A DNA stretch of 64,000 bases from Ginsengibacter hankyongi (GCF_008710285.1 NZ_VYQF01000004.1:1-64000), one strand, 5' to 3'. Positions 16,654 to 26,298 are shown, counted from the first letter of the stretch. The notes: generated by a model from the letters alone, not told the origin. Numbers and translations are program-made.

Positions 16654-19228
16654 CTGAGACCGGCAACTGAATCACAAACTCTGTAAATTCTCCTTCAATT
16701 GTATTCACCTTAATCTCCCCACCATGTGCTTTTACAATATCATAGCTTAAACTCAACCCCAAACCTGTTCCTTCACCCGTTGGCTTTGTTGTAAAGAAAG
16801 GCTGGAATATTTTATCAACTACTTTTTGCGGGATACCATTGCCGTTATCCTTCACCGTTAGTAATACTTTGTCACTAATTTTTTTTGTACTTACCCATAC
16901 CGTCGGTACGTACCGCGTTGCCAACCGTTGTTCAGCTGCTTCTTTTTGCTTCTGCTGAACAGCATAAAAAGCATTGTTGTATAAATTTAATAGCACTCTT
17001 CCAATATCCTGCGGAATGATATTAACTTTTTCTAACGTTTCATCAAAATCAGTTTGCATCTCCGAATTAAAACTTTTGTCTTTTGCCCGTAACCCGTGAT
17101 AACTTAACCGTAAATATTCATCAGCCAAAGCATTAATATCTGTTGGCTCTTTTACACCTGTGCTTACCCGTGAGTGTTGCAGCATTCCTTTTACAATTGC
17201 ATCTGCACGTTTGCCATGATGATTTATTTTTTCTAAGTTCTGAATTACATCATTGGCAATTTCTTTTGCATCGTCTGCATTACCATTATCCAATTCTGTT
17301 TTCATTTCGTCAAGCAACTCTTTACTTACTTCAGAAAAATTATTCACGAAATTTAAGGGGTTTTGTATTTCATGAGCAATGCCTGCTGTGAGTTCACCGA
17401 GACTTGCCATTTTTTCAGATTGAATCAGTTGTTTTTGCATAGCCCGAAGTTCATTAAGTGCATCCTCTGTACGTTTTTTTTCTTCTTTTAATTTTATCAA
17501 ATCAAGCTCTACCTGTTCTGCATGATGCTCCGCTATTTGTAAATCATTAAACCGGGTATAAGTAAGATTGAATACTGCAGCAAACCGTTCCAGTAAAAAA
17601 ACCGTTTCTTCCGGCTGGGGATCTGGCGAAGCCATACCTATAAATCCTTTGGCGAAGTAAGCAATGTTTTGTACCCTGCGTTTTTGTGAAAGCCCAAGCT
17701 TAAAAGGCACTTTAAGGTCTTCACTCAGGTAATGAAAATAATCGGTTAATTCCTTTCCCTGCATATCAATGGTAATTGATTTTTTCTGCTCCATCCATCC
17801 ATCATACATTTTTTGAATGGTAATATTCTTCCTGATATTTCCGGTAAACTGTGTGTTTACCTTACTTCCATCTTCATCGGTTGCCCATAATGCAATATCC
17901 CCGCTATCATCTCTTATAACGCCAATGTATAAACGATTGGGAGCAATACCAAGGTTTATCAATTGCCTGAAAACAACTGCAGCAGTCTCGGCCAGTTCAT
18001 TACTTTTCTGCATGGCGAGAGTGCGGCTTCTTACTTTTTCCAAAGCATTCTCAATCTGCGCTTCTCTTACCTGTGCTTCCGCCTTTTGTAGATCGAGAAA
18101 ACGGGTATAGGTTTGTTCAAATACTTTGGCAAATCTTTCCAGAAGTCGAATGCTTTCACCAGACGTTGATTCAGTGGATTGCACATTTAGAAGACCTTTT
18201 GAAAAGAAAGCGACATTGATAATACGCCTTTTCTCAGCTTTATTATAAACTGCGCCTCCCATGCTGGCCCGATATGTAGAAAAATCGTACAGTTCTTTCC
18301 CGCTAAGATCTATGACCAATGAAGTTTTCTGTTTTTTCCACCCTTTATATATTTTGTTGGTTACATTCGGTTCATCAATAGAGAATTTATAAACCTTTTT
18401 ATTTAAATTCCCGTACATAGTAACCCAATATTCGATTACCCATTCCTTTTCATTTATGATACCAATGGTGGCCTGATCAGGATTTTCGCCCAGTCCCTTA
18501 AATTGCTGAAAAAGGATATGTACCGTTTCTGCCAACTCATCACTATGTTGCATAGCCATGGTTCTTGCACGTACTCTTTCCAGCGCTAATTGTATTTCCG
18601 CTTCCCTGACCTGGGTAATGGCCTGTTCGATATCCAGGTACCTGGTGTATGACAATTCAAATACATTCATGAACCGTTGAAATAATTTCAATTCATCGCC
18701 TCTTAATGGAACATAAGTGGAAATACCCAACGCAACCGGGCCAAGTGAATGCCAATAGTAGCAAAGTGAACTTGCTTTTTCCAGGAACCTATCAATAAAC
18801 ACATTGGTGGTTTTCTGGTAGGCAAGCCATTCTTTAACTTTTTTGCCTTTGATGAGGGTAGTAGAAATTTCACCTTTGCCTTTTAGCATTTTTGCAGCAA
18901 AGGCTTTCGCTATTTTATGATTGGTATAAATCGTTTCGGTAATAAATGTTTTTTTATGCTTTGCATAATATTCGTAGTTCATGTATGTACCCCGGCTCAC
19001 ATAAAAGATGGCTGTTTGCACATTGCGGATCTCTTTTACGCCCAACGATTGTAACTGAAGAGAAATAGTCCGGCACACATCCAGCATATCATCAGGCCTG
19101 TTCATATTCATCGCAACTGCTCGTACCCTTTCGAGTGAAGCCTGAATTTCCAGCTCCCGATTCTTTACCGTTAGTTCTTTTTCAAGCGCTGCATTTTTTT
19201 TAAGCAGTAATTCTTGTTGATTATTCAT
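16649..19228 (-). CDS. cytoplasmic histidine kinase with three GAF-like sensor repeats
   Basis: An 859-residue protein without signal peptide or membrane helices. The first 590 residues hold three repeated units, each opened by a LERVRA-x-x-M-x-M helix (about residues 32, 217 and 402) and followed by a GAF-like domain, an arrangement common in Bacteroidota kinases. A coiled coil leads to the kinase core: QSEKMASLGELTAGIAHEIQ (phospho-acceptor His in AHEIQNP), N box (LLNLYNNAFYAV), G1 (VKDNGNGIP) and G2 (GEGTGLGLSLSYDIV). Its last 260 residues are almost identical to those of the next kinase. The ends of the two genes lie 1 bp apart, so they form an operon with this gene second. Confidence 0.85.
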   Translation of the reverse strand: MNNQQELLLKKNAALEKELTVKNRELEIQASLERVRAVAMNMNRPDDMLDVCRTISLQLQSLGVKEIRNVQTAIFYVSRGTYMNYEYYAKHKKTFITETIYTNHKIAKAFAAKMLKGKGEISTTLIKGKKVKEWLAYQKTTNVFIDRFLEKASSLCYYWHSLGPVALGISTYVPLRGDELKLFQRFMNVFELSYTRYLDIEQAITQVREAEIQLALERVRARTMAMQHSDELAETVHILFQQFKGLGENPDQATIGIINEKEWVIEYWVTMYGNLNKKVYKFSIDEPNVTNKIYKGWKKQKTSLVIDLSGKELYDFSTYRASMGGAVYNKAEKRRIINVAFFSKGLLNVQSTESTSGESIRLLERFAKVFEQTYTRFLDLQKAEAQVREAQIENALEKVRSRTLAMQKSNELAETAAVVFRQLINLGIAPNRLYIGVIRDDSGDIALWATDEDGSKVNTQFTGNIRKNITIQKMYDGWMEQKKSITIDMQGKELTDYFHYLSEDLKVPFKLGLSQKRRVQNIAYFAKGFIGMASPDPQPEETVFLLERFAAVFNLTYTRFNDLQIAEHHAEQVELDLIKLKEEKKRTEDALNELRAMQKQLIQSEKMASLGELTAGIAHEIQNPLNFVNNFSEVSKELLDEMKTELDNGNADDAKEIANDVIQNLEKINHHGKRADAIVKGMLQHSRVSTGVKEPTDINALADEYLRLSYHGLRAKDKSFNSEMQTDFDETLEKVNIIPQDIGRVLLNLYNNAFYAVQQKQKEAAEQRLATRYVPTVWVSTKKISDKVLLTVKDNGNGIPQKVVDKIFQPFFTTKPTGEGTGLGLSLSYDIVKAHGGEIKVNTIEGEFTEFVIQLPVSA

Positions 19229-19229
19229 A

Positions 19230-21284
19230 TCAACTTATTGGTAATTGTATCATAAAAATTGTTCCTGTATGCTCTTCACTTTCCACTTTTATTTCACCAC
19301 CATGTGCTTTTACAATATCATAGCTCAAACTCAAACCCAATCCTGTTCCTTCACCTGTTGGCTTTGTTGTAAAGAATGGATGGAATATTTTATCAACTAC
19401 TTTTTGCGGGATACCGTTGCCATTATCCTTCACCGTTAGTAATACTTTGTCAGTAACTTTTTTTGTACTTACCCATACTGTCGGTACGTACCGGGTTGTC
19501 GACCTTTCAAAAGTTGGCAACCGTTGTTCAGCTGCTTCTTTTTGCTTCTGCTGAACAGCATAAAAAGCATTGTTGTATAAATTTAATAGCACTCTTCCAA
19601 TATCCTGCGGAATGATATTAACTTTTTCTAACGTTTTATCAAAATCAGTTTGCATCTCCGAATTAAAACTTTTGTCTTTTGCCCGTAACCCATGATAACT
19701 CAACCGTAAATATTCGTCAGCCAAAGCATTAATATCTGTTGGCTCTTTTACACCTGTGCTTATCCGTGAGTGTTGCAGCATTCCTTTTACAATTGCATCT
19801 GCACGTTTGCCATGATGATTTATTTTTTCTAAGTTTTGAATTACATCATTGGCAATTTCTTTTGCATCATCTGCATTACCATTATCTAATTCTGTTTTCA
19901 TTTCGTCAAGCAACTCTTTACTTACTTCAGAAAAATTATTCACGAAATTTAATGGGTTTTGTATTTCATGAGCAATGCCTGCTGTGAGTTCACCGAGCGA
20001 AGCCATTTTTTCTGATTGAATGAGCTGCTTTTGTGTGGATTTTAATTCTGATAAAGTGGTTTGTATTTCTTCTTTTTGTTTGCTGAGAAGAAGATTTGCT
20101 TTTCGTTTGTTGCGAAGATTTCTTGATAATAAAAATGCGATGACCAGGAATACCAGGATTATTGCTGCAAGGATATAAACTTTTATTTTGGTTTTGTATT
20201 GTTGTTCGGCTTCTTTTTTCGCTTGTTTTATTTGTTCTTGCTGTAGCGTTTCATTAAAAGACAAGTTCTGCGCCTGCGCTATTTTTGCCTGGTTATATAT
20301 ACTGTCTTTAAGGGTTATGTAATTTTGAAGATAATTGTAAGCGCTGTCATACCTGTGGCCTCTTTGATATAATTTTGAAAGAAGCGAATATGCATCCATC
20401 ATTACATTAGGTTCATCTGTTTTTCCTAAATCCTTTAATGATTGCCGGGCATAATAGAGCGCAGAATCCAATTGGTCTTTTTTATGAAATAAAGTAGCAA
20501 TGCCCAATTCAGATGCTGCAACTATATCCCGGCGACTTACTTTTATAGCATAAGGAATACTGTTTCGATAAAAGAAAAATGCTGAGTCGTTATTTCCTTT
20601 TTCGGAATAACTATCACCAAGGCCGCCGGTTGCGAGTGCGAGCCACATAAGGTCTTCATTCTTCAAGGCAGATTTATAAATCAAAAGCTGGTAATGCAGG
20701 GCAGAATCCCAGACGTGCAGGCTTGAGTAGGCTAAAGCCATGCAATTATCCGCAGTTGTGGTGGTGATTTTTTGTCCGGAGCCCTTGTAACTTCCTGAAT
20801 GCGCTAATACCTCTAATTTTTTTGAATAATCCAATTGTTTCTTATTATCTCCCATACTACCATATATCCATCCTATCAGTCTTGTTTGATAAAATAGCGC
20901 ATCATACTGGTGATACTGTTCATCAATCTTTAAATTTTCTAATGACATTTTGAGCGCCTCAGGATAATTACCCGTATATCTCAGAAAATTGGTCATTTCC
21001 TGGCGGGCGTAAATTTCACCCTTGCGATAATGAATTTTTTTCGAAAGTGCCAGCGCTTCCTGCAAATACCATAAAGCGGAATCGTTCTTCGCCCGGCCAA
21101 ATCCAAGTCTGCCCATATTGATAAGCAATTTAATCCTGCCGGTATCCGTCTTTTCTTTGCTCAACTGAAGTTTCAGTTCATCTAATTTTTTGTTTTGTGC
21201 AAAAAGATTGCTTACACTAAAAATTATAAGAATGAAGGTGATTAATTTTTTAATTGCTTCTATATTCAATTTTGTTTTATTCAT
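19230..21284 (-). CDS. TPR-containing membrane histidine kinase
   Basis: A 684-residue kinase. A signal peptide (about 10-29) is followed by an exported sensor region of tetratricopeptide repeats (about 35-345; for example ALWYLQEALALSKKIHYRKG), a membrane helix (about 370-390, YILAAIILVFLVIAFLL), a coiled coil, and a HisKA/HATPase core with the H box GIAHEIQNPLNF. The core matches the downstream neighbour nearly residue for residue except for six extra residues (PTFERS region) caused by an 18-bp insertion at about 19498-19515. It is the first gene of a two-gene unit; no response regulator is adjacent. Signal unknown. Confidence 0.85.
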   Translation of the reverse strand: MNKTKLNIEAIKKLITFILIIFSVSNLFAQNKKLDELKLQLSKEKTDTGRIKLLINMGRLGFGRAKNDSALWYLQEALALSKKIHYRKGEIYARQEMTNFLRYTGNYPEALKMSLENLKIDEQYHQYDALFYQTRLIGWIYGSMGDNKKQLDYSKKLEVLAHSGSYKGSGQKITTTTADNCMALAYSSLHVWDSALHYQLLIYKSALKNEDLMWLALATGGLGDSYSEKGNNDSAFFFYRNSIPYAIKVSRRDIVAASELGIATLFHKKDQLDSALYYARQSLKDLGKTDEPNVMMDAYSLLSKLYQRGHRYDSAYNYLQNYITLKDSIYNQAKIAQAQNLSFNETLQQEQIKQAKKEAEQQYKTKIKVYILAAIILVFLVIAFLLSRNLRNKRKANLLLSKQKEEIQTTLSELKSTQKQLIQSEKMASLGELTAGIAHEIQNPLNFVNNFSEVSKELLDEMKTELDNGNADDAKEIANDVIQNLEKINHHGKRADAIVKGMLQHSRISTGVKEPTDINALADEYLRLSYHGLRAKDKSFNSEMQTDFDKTLEKVNIIPQDIGRVLLNLYNNAFYAVQQKQKEAAEQRLPTFERSTTRYVPTVWVSTKKVTDKVLLTVKDNGNGIPQKVVDKIFHPFFTTKPTGEGTGLGLSLSYDIVKAHGGEIKVESEEHTGTIFMIQLPIS
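19478..19523. repeat. in-frame palindromic insertion in a kinase gene
   Basis: The sister gene reads TACCGCGTTGCCAACCG at this point. Here 18 extra bases form an imperfect palindrome around ACCTTTCAAAAGTTGG, adding six residues just before TRYVPTVW. A CGGTACGTACCG palindrome lies next to it in both genes. Confidence 0.6.
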
Positions 21285-21393
21285 AAGCCAATTATGTTAT
21301 TTAACCTAAATAAGAATCTTCGTTATTCTTTGTTTACTTCTGTTCGAACCATGATTTTCAGGATTAACAGATTATAGGATTTTAAACTACCAG

Positions 21394-21519
21394 TCATAAA
21401 GGCAATTGAATAATAAACTCCGTTCCTTCACTCTCTTTACTTTTTACTTTTATCTCCCCTCCATGTGCTTTTATAATATCTTAACTTATACTCAATCCTG
21501 TTCCTTGTCCTTCCGTTTT
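21394..21519 (-). pseudogene. remnant of a third histidine kinase C-terminus
   Basis: The minus strand reads TEGQGTGLSIS, a stop codon, then DIIKAHGGEIKVKSKESEG, TEFIIQLPL and a stop. This matches the G2 box and C-terminal end of the two neighbouring kinases (TGEGTGLGLSLSYDIVKAHG, then GGEIKV). The internal stop and missing N-terminal part show it is a decayed copy. Confidence 0.85.
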
Positions 21520-21841
21520 ACATTAGGGGATTAGCAATTATGAACAATACTACTTTTTTGGAATTAAATCAGGTGGTGGAATAAAAGTAGCGAGATTTAA
21601 CATGAAATCAATTTTACTCTTCAATGAATTTTGATTTACGGAAAATAAAATGATCTCAAAGATTTTTTGATTGTGGATTTGCGATTTGTTTCTTTGAGAG
21701 ATCATCAAAAACATTTGTACAATCTTTATGGAATCCTTTGCTTTTTCTTGCCAGGGTCGGGTTAAGGCATAATCCATTTACATTCCCGTTCATCTTTATA
21801 ACGGTATAAATAGTGGATGATCGATTTTTTATGAAACCTGC

Positions 21842-22111
21842 TCATGAAGCGTGAAATTCTGATTCATCATAATCTAAACTTGCTCGCAATGTTATAAGAA
21901 CATGAGCTACTCCGTTTTGATCGTGAAGCAGATGATACGTTCCCTTAACCATATCTGAGAGTCGTTGTATTTTGGCCAGATCCGCTGCAGAAAAGATACT
22001 CAGCCTTTGGGGGTGTTCCTTTCTTTCCAGCGGCCTTAGAATGTTCAATAAGAAAATACTTTTATCGGTATTGTAGGCTTGACCAGCATCTTTGAACTTT
22101 AGTAAAAACAA
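21842..22111 (-). CDS. doubtful small protein, 89 aa
   Basis: An 89-residue frame with mixed helical composition and no recognised domain. A stretch of about 38 bp inside it (encoding DKSIFLLNILRPL) recurs at 26130-26168, where no frame is kept, so this may be a fragment of a decayed, repeated sequence rather than a working gene. Confidence 0.3.
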   Translation of the reverse strand: MFLLKFKDAGQAYNTDKSIFLLNILRPLERKEHPQRLSIFSAADLAKIQRLSDMVKGTYHLLHDQNGVAHVLITLRASLDYDESEFHAS

Positions 22112-22249
22112 TGAATTTTTAATTATAAATTTAGTAGCGGTTGTCGGCAGACGAAAGGAAATATCCCAACGTCATAAAGCCCGGTCCGTTAGGGCCCAGG
22201 CTAAAATATGACCGTGAGTATTGAATAGGCTAATCAATTCTATATTTAA

Positions 22250-23314
22250 ATGACATTAGAAGATTTAGGATATAATGGTAAACTTGAAAAATTAAGGAAT
22301 GAGAATAACCTTAAAGAGTTTGAGATTGGAAGAGTTATATCGGAACATAAGGAAAGGTATATTGTAAAGACGGAGAAAGGAGAATTTGAAGCTGAGATAT
22401 CAGGGAAGTTGCGGTTTTCATCAAAAAGCCGTGAAGATTTTCCTGCCGTTGGTGATTGGGTTGCTATAACCATTCATGATTCAGATTTTTCCATTATTCA
22501 CAGCATATTACCGAGATCCTCTGTTATTTCGAGACAGGACGTTGGTAAATTCAGAGAGATACAAATAATAGCAACAAATATTGATTATGCATTATTGGTG
22601 CAAGCCGCTGATAGGGATTTCAATATTAATAGGCTTGAAAGATACCTGACCATTTGTAATGCATCAAAGGTTAGTCCTATTATAGTGCTCACTAAGATTG
22701 ATTTAATTGATGAACACCGGACTTTTGAGATATTGGAGAAAATAAAAGCCCGCATTAATAATGTTCCCATTATTGCAATAAGTAACGAATCACAAGCTGG
22801 GTACGACAAACTAAAAGCGATTATTGAAAAAGGTAAAACCTATTGTATGCTTGGCTCTTCAGGTGTTGGAAAATCCACTCTATTAAATAATCTTTCCGGA
22901 AAATCTATAATGCGAACAGATACAATTAGCGAGAGTACAAATAAAGGGAAACACGTTACAAGTCATAGAGAATTAATTATTCTTGAAAATGGAGGAATAT
23001 TAGTTGATAATCCGGGAATGAGAGAAGTAGGTATTGCCGATGCAACAAGCGGATTAGAAATTACATTTGATATGATTACCAGGCTTTCTCAGAACTGTAA
23101 GTTCAAAGACTGTACCCACACCAATGAGATAGGTTGTTCTGTTATTGAAGCCGTTGAAAAGGGAGAAATAGACCGGGCTTCATATGAAAATTACCTGGAA
23201 TTAGAAAGAGAGAAAGCTCATTTTGAATCTTCGGTTGCTGAAAGACGGAAAAAAGATAAGCAATTCGGAAAAATGGTGAAGAATTACAAAAAGGACATTA
23301 ATAGGAAAAAATGA
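22250..23314 (+). CDS. rsgA: ribosome small-subunit GTPase RsgA
   Basis: A 354-residue circularly permuted GTPase that helps late maturation of the 30S ribosomal subunit in the cytoplasm. Order of parts: an OB-fold domain (about 20-100), the G4 motif TKID (148-151) ahead of the P-loop GSSGVGKST (202-210), which is the hallmark permutation, G3 as DNPG, and a zinc-binding knuckle CKFKDCTHTNEIGC followed by a helical C-terminus. Length fits the family. It is a single gene with no partner nearby. Confidence 0.95.
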   Translation: MTLEDLGYNGKLEKLRNENNLKEFEIGRVISEHKERYIVKTEKGEFEAEISGKLRFSSKSREDFPAVGDWVAITIHDSDFSIIHSILPRSSVISRQDVGKFREIQIIATNIDYALLVQAADRDFNINRLERYLTICNASKVSPIIVLTKIDLIDEHRTFEILEKIKARINNVPIIAISNESQAGYDKLKAIIEKGKTYCMLGSSGVGKSTLLNNLSGKSIMRTDTISESTNKGKHVTSHRELIILENGGILVDNPGMREVGIADATSGLEITFDMITRLSQNCKFKDCTHTNEIGCSVIEAVEKGEIDRASYENYLELEREKAHFESSVAERRKKDKQFGKMVKNYKKDINRKK

Positions 23315-23396
23315 AGTTCTAAGAAAAGAAGCTAATCCCAGGCCGTGATTTTGATAGAAATATTTTGGCTTTTGCCTGGTTCCGGAAACGACTCTT

Positions 23397-24485
23397 TTAA
23401 TGCTGTGTCGTTTTATACCTATTCCTTATTTTTTTGATAAATCCCGGCTCTGCTTTTCCTGTTTCAATTTTACCAATCAGGAAACCATACGGTTTTAGCG
23501 GGTCGATATGGTCGCATACAATTTTAACCATAGCAGTAAGAGGAATGGCGAGAAAAACTCCCGGAATGCCCCAAAGCAATTCTCCTAATACCAGCACTAT
23601 AACGGTTGCGAAAGGATTGATCTTTACCTGCGGACCTAGAATGAGCGGTTCCAATACCCACCCCTGTATAAATTGTATTATTGCGTAAGTACCTATAATA
23701 CCAACCAGCATAGGAATGCCTGCTCCCTGTACAAGAGATACCAATGCAGTGAGTGTAGTGCCTGTTATATTGCCGATGAAAGGAACAATTTCCAGGAGGC
23801 CGCAGAGGATTGCAAAAAAGAAAGCATTTTTAACTCCCATAATGGTAAAGCCGATACTGTACATTATCCATAAGCAAATGATCATTTTAGCAAGCCCCAG
23901 CATGTATTGCTGAGATACATGGGAGATGCTGTAAAGGATCTGCCGCATTTCAGTTTTTTGGCCGGGTATTGAAAGTTGAAGGAAGAAATTTAAGATGTGA
24001 CCACGATAATACAGGAAAAGAAACATATAAGCCAGCACAAAAATAAAATTGATAAAAACAGATAAAAGCGAGCCTGCTACCATCTTCATAATCGCGGTAA
24101 CTCCCGGTTGATCCTGATTGAGAATCTGCGATTGCTTTTCTGTTGAAATGCCTATATGATTAAATATATATTCCTGGAGGTGGTTGAAAGTTTCTATGGA
24201 TTTTTGTTTTAACAGGGCGAAATCCCTTGCCAGTGAAGCAACCTGCCATCCAAGCAATGCTCCTACAAATGCTATGGTCAATAAAAATAGAAGGAGGCAA
24301 ATTAAAACCGCCAGGCCTTTGGATACTTTCTTCGCTTCCATTCGTTTACAAACAGGTAAAAACAAAGTGGCTAAAACACCGCCAATTGCCAGGGGAATCA
24401 AAAAATCTTTAGCATAATATAACCCGGCGGCAACAAGAAAAACAATAAGTAGTTTCTTTATAATTAAAGTTGCAGAAGTTGTCAT
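23397..24485 (-). CDS. AI-2E family transporter
   Basis: A 362-residue inner-membrane protein of the PerM/YhhT (AI-2E, PF01594) family with about seven to eight hydrophobic helices, beginning with paired helices at 13-52 and 57-85, a soluble stretch near 88-135 and a C-terminal group containing the conserved QFIQGWVLEPLILG and GELLWGIPGVFLAIPL segments. Members export small molecules or sodium; the substrate here is unknown. A lysine/arginine-rich tail ends the protein. Single gene. Confidence 0.9.
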   Translation of the reverse strand: MTTSATLIIKKLLIVFLVAAGLYYAKDFLIPLAIGGVLATLFLPVCKRMEAKKVSKGLAVLICLLLFLLTIAFVGALLGWQVASLARDFALLKQKSIETFNHLQEYIFNHIGISTEKQSQILNQDQPGVTAIMKMVAGSLLSVFINFIFVLAYMFLFLYYRGHILNFFLQLSIPGQKTEMRQILYSISHVSQQYMLGLAKMIICLWIMYSIGFTIMGVKNAFFFAILCGLLEIVPFIGNITGTTLTALVSLVQGAGIPMLVGIIGTYAIIQFIQGWVLEPLILGPQVKINPFATVIVLVLGELLWGIPGVFLAIPLTAMVKIVCDHIDPLKPYGFLIGKIETGKAEPGFIKKIRNRYKTTQH

Positions 24486-24614
24486 ATTGCATTCATAAAT
24501 TTTTTCCCCGGAGTGCCTTCATTATATCGTATAGTTTTTGGATTGCTGCCAATACATAAATATACGCACTATTAAAGATCCTTCGACGTCTATGTTTTAC
24601 CGTTAGTTACAGGC

Positions 24615-25547
24615 TTAAGTAAATGCCTGTTCCAAGACAGGTACTGAAGCCTTAGTCTCCTTTGTGCTTAATATAAAATTGGTTATTGAAGTTCTTACCA
24701 TTAAATGATGACCCATATGTAAATGACCCCCACTCTCAATTGTTACAAATTTTGAACGAGGTATTTGTGCGGCTATTCTTTTGGCCGTTTTAAAAGAAGG
24801 CATAGGGTCGTCAACCGCATGAATAATTAATGTGGGTATCGTCAATTCCTGAAACGGATAACCCTTGTTGAGATCCGGATTCGTTACCCATATATCGTTG
24901 ATTATCCCGTTTACCCGTAATCGCACGGGCAAAAAAGAAAACATTGTATCATCCAGCCATTCTTTATCAACAGCAGAAAGCCGTTTTTGAACAGGTTTTG
25001 GCACGCCCATTAGGCGCATCATAATGGATGGAAAATATTTGATGAGGATCCAAAAAATAAAGTCTGAACCAAAAAATATCTTGGCAATAATCCGGAGAAT
25101 GTGGGGAGGTTCCGTGTAGGGTGGAACGGCCCCCGATAGAAGTATAAGTGATGAACAGCGATCGGGATGTCGTAAAGCAAATTGCAGGGCAGAAGGTGCG
25201 CCTGATGAAAAACCTACCACAGCAACTTTTGGAATCTTCAGCGCATCAAGTAAGGCCGCATATAGATCTGCCTGTGCAGCCGGTGTAGCATTCACGGGTA
25301 GCGGACTGCCTATATATCCAAACCGGGATACGGCAATAATCCTGAAATCTCTATCAACCAATGGCTCGGAGGAAATGATTCCCTGGTCAGCTCCGCCCAC
25401 AATTCCATGAATCCATAATACCGGCAATCCCTTTCCAAAAGCTATGTATTCAATTTTACCCAGCCTCGTATTTGCCGTTTTGATTCCTGATGCTAATATT
25501 CTTTCTCTTGCTGCAGATAAATTTTTTTTGAAAAGGGCGTAAAACAT
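24615..25547 (-). CDS. alpha/beta hydrolase
   Basis: A 310-residue cytoplasmic alpha/beta hydrolase. I start it at the ATG of MFYALFKKN: an upstream in-frame TTG would add 16 residues and would overlap a TGAT-N4-ATCA palindrome (25595-25608) that looks like a regulator site. Visible motifs are VLWIHGIVGG (oxyanion loop), VVGFSSGAPSAL (nucleophile Ser in GFSSG), an acidic residue in HAVDDPMPS and His in GGHLHMGHH. The substrate is unknown. It follows the 2TM gene on the same strand and could share its regulation. Confidence 0.75.
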   Translation of the reverse strand: MFYALFKKNLSAARERILASGIKTANTRLGKIEYIAFGKGLPVLWIHGIVGGADQGIISSEPLVDRDFRIIAVSRFGYIGSPLPVNATPAAQADLYAALLDALKIPKVAVVGFSSGAPSALQFALRHPDRCSSLILLSGAVPPYTEPPHILRIIAKIFFGSDFIFWILIKYFPSIMMRLMGVPKPVQKRLSAVDKEWLDDTMFSFLPVRLRVNGIINDIWVTNPDLNKGYPFQELTIPTLIIHAVDDPMPSFKTAKRIAAQIPRSKFVTIESGGHLHMGHHLMVRTSITNFILSTKETKASVPVLEQAFT

Positions 25548-25594
25548 TAAAAGCTTTTGAAATTTAAAATTAAAGAGATACAATGCACCATTCA

Positions 25595-25608
25595 ATGATG
25601 TTGATCAT
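25595..25608 (-). promoter_or_regulatory. FNR/CRP-like palindrome before hydrolase gene
   Basis: ATGATGTTGATCAT contains TGAT-N4-ATCA with a further A/T pair on each side. It lies 48 bp upstream of the chosen start of the hydrolase gene. No convincing -7 box at a matching distance was found. Confidence 0.5.
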
Positions 25609-25625
25609 TCTGCCAGCCGGGTAAT

Positions 25626-25904
25626 TTATGCACCCCCTTGCGGTAAATGCCGGTTTCCTTTTAATTTCTGGTATTCATTTTCCGCGGTGTGGCTGAATTT
25701 GTATACACCGAAATAATTAAAAATTACGCCAATGCCCCAGCCCACCGTTGGCCATATCGGCCAGGCATATGAATTTACACCGGACGTAAAGAACCATAGT
25801 ATCCAAAGCATGCCGTTTATAATAAGGTAGGTTAGGAGATGTATTTTAAATCCTGCCCTGTCCTTCGCCTCCTTCCAGAGTTGATCATCTTTTTCGTCTT
25901 TCAT
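25626..25904 (-). CDS. 2TM domain protein
   Basis: A 92-residue protein matching the 2TM domain (PF13239): a short charged N-terminus with WKEAKDRAGFKIH, two transmembrane helices (about 24-40 and 52-68) containing NGMLWILWFF and GWGIGVIFNYFGVYK, and a charged tail. The function of the family is unknown; in other proteins the domain is joined to histidine kinases or regulators. It precedes the alpha/beta hydrolase gene. A TGAT-N4-ATCA palindrome lies 99 bp upstream. Confidence 0.8.
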   Translation of the reverse strand: MKDEKDDQLWKEAKDRAGFKIHLLTYLIINGMLWILWFFTSGVNSYAWPIWPTVGWGIGVIFNYFGVYKFSHTAENEYQKLKGNRHLPQGGA

Positions 25905-26002
25905 GATAGTAAGTTTTTAGTTTATTATTCCGTTCTTTATTTCACACCCGTAAAGTTCACATGTATTCAATTTTAATAAAATGATTACTGACAGGGCATT
26001 TG

Positions 26003-26016
26003 ATGATTCGGATCAA
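26003..26016 (-). promoter_or_regulatory. FNR/CRP-like palindrome before 2TM gene
   Basis: GATGATTCGGATCAAC carries TGAT-N4-ATCA at 26004-26015, 100 bp upstream of the 2TM gene. The four-base centre differs from the TAAA centre of the sites near nuoA, ppdK and tnaA. Confidence 0.4.
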
Positions 26017-26298
26017 CACATGAGAACCACCGCTGGGGCGGCATGGCCTGGTATTAATTACCAGGTGCATATTTTTTATAATATTGCGCTCCTTCAAATA
26101 CCAGCATAATTGAAAAGCAATCCGAGGCTGTCCTTAGAATGTTTCAATAAGAAAATACGTTTATCGGGCTATCTCGTACAAGGTTTAAATAATTAGGGAT
26201 ATACTTTGAATATACTTATAGCAGTCCCTGAAATTATTATAGAAAGCAATTCGGGCTCATTGAAATTTTGTACCTAAGTTCTCTTGAGAAAGTTAGTG

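Larger units (their letters stand above)
21285..22249. other. 965-bp stretch with gene remnants
   Basis: This stretch contains the remnant of a third kinase C-terminus (21394-21519) and one doubtful small frame (21842-22111). Otherwise nothing is supported. Confidence 0.5.

Noticed and set aside
21550-21777. Minus-strand frame of 75 codons.
   Set aside because: No recognisable feature and placed among gene remnants; could be chance.
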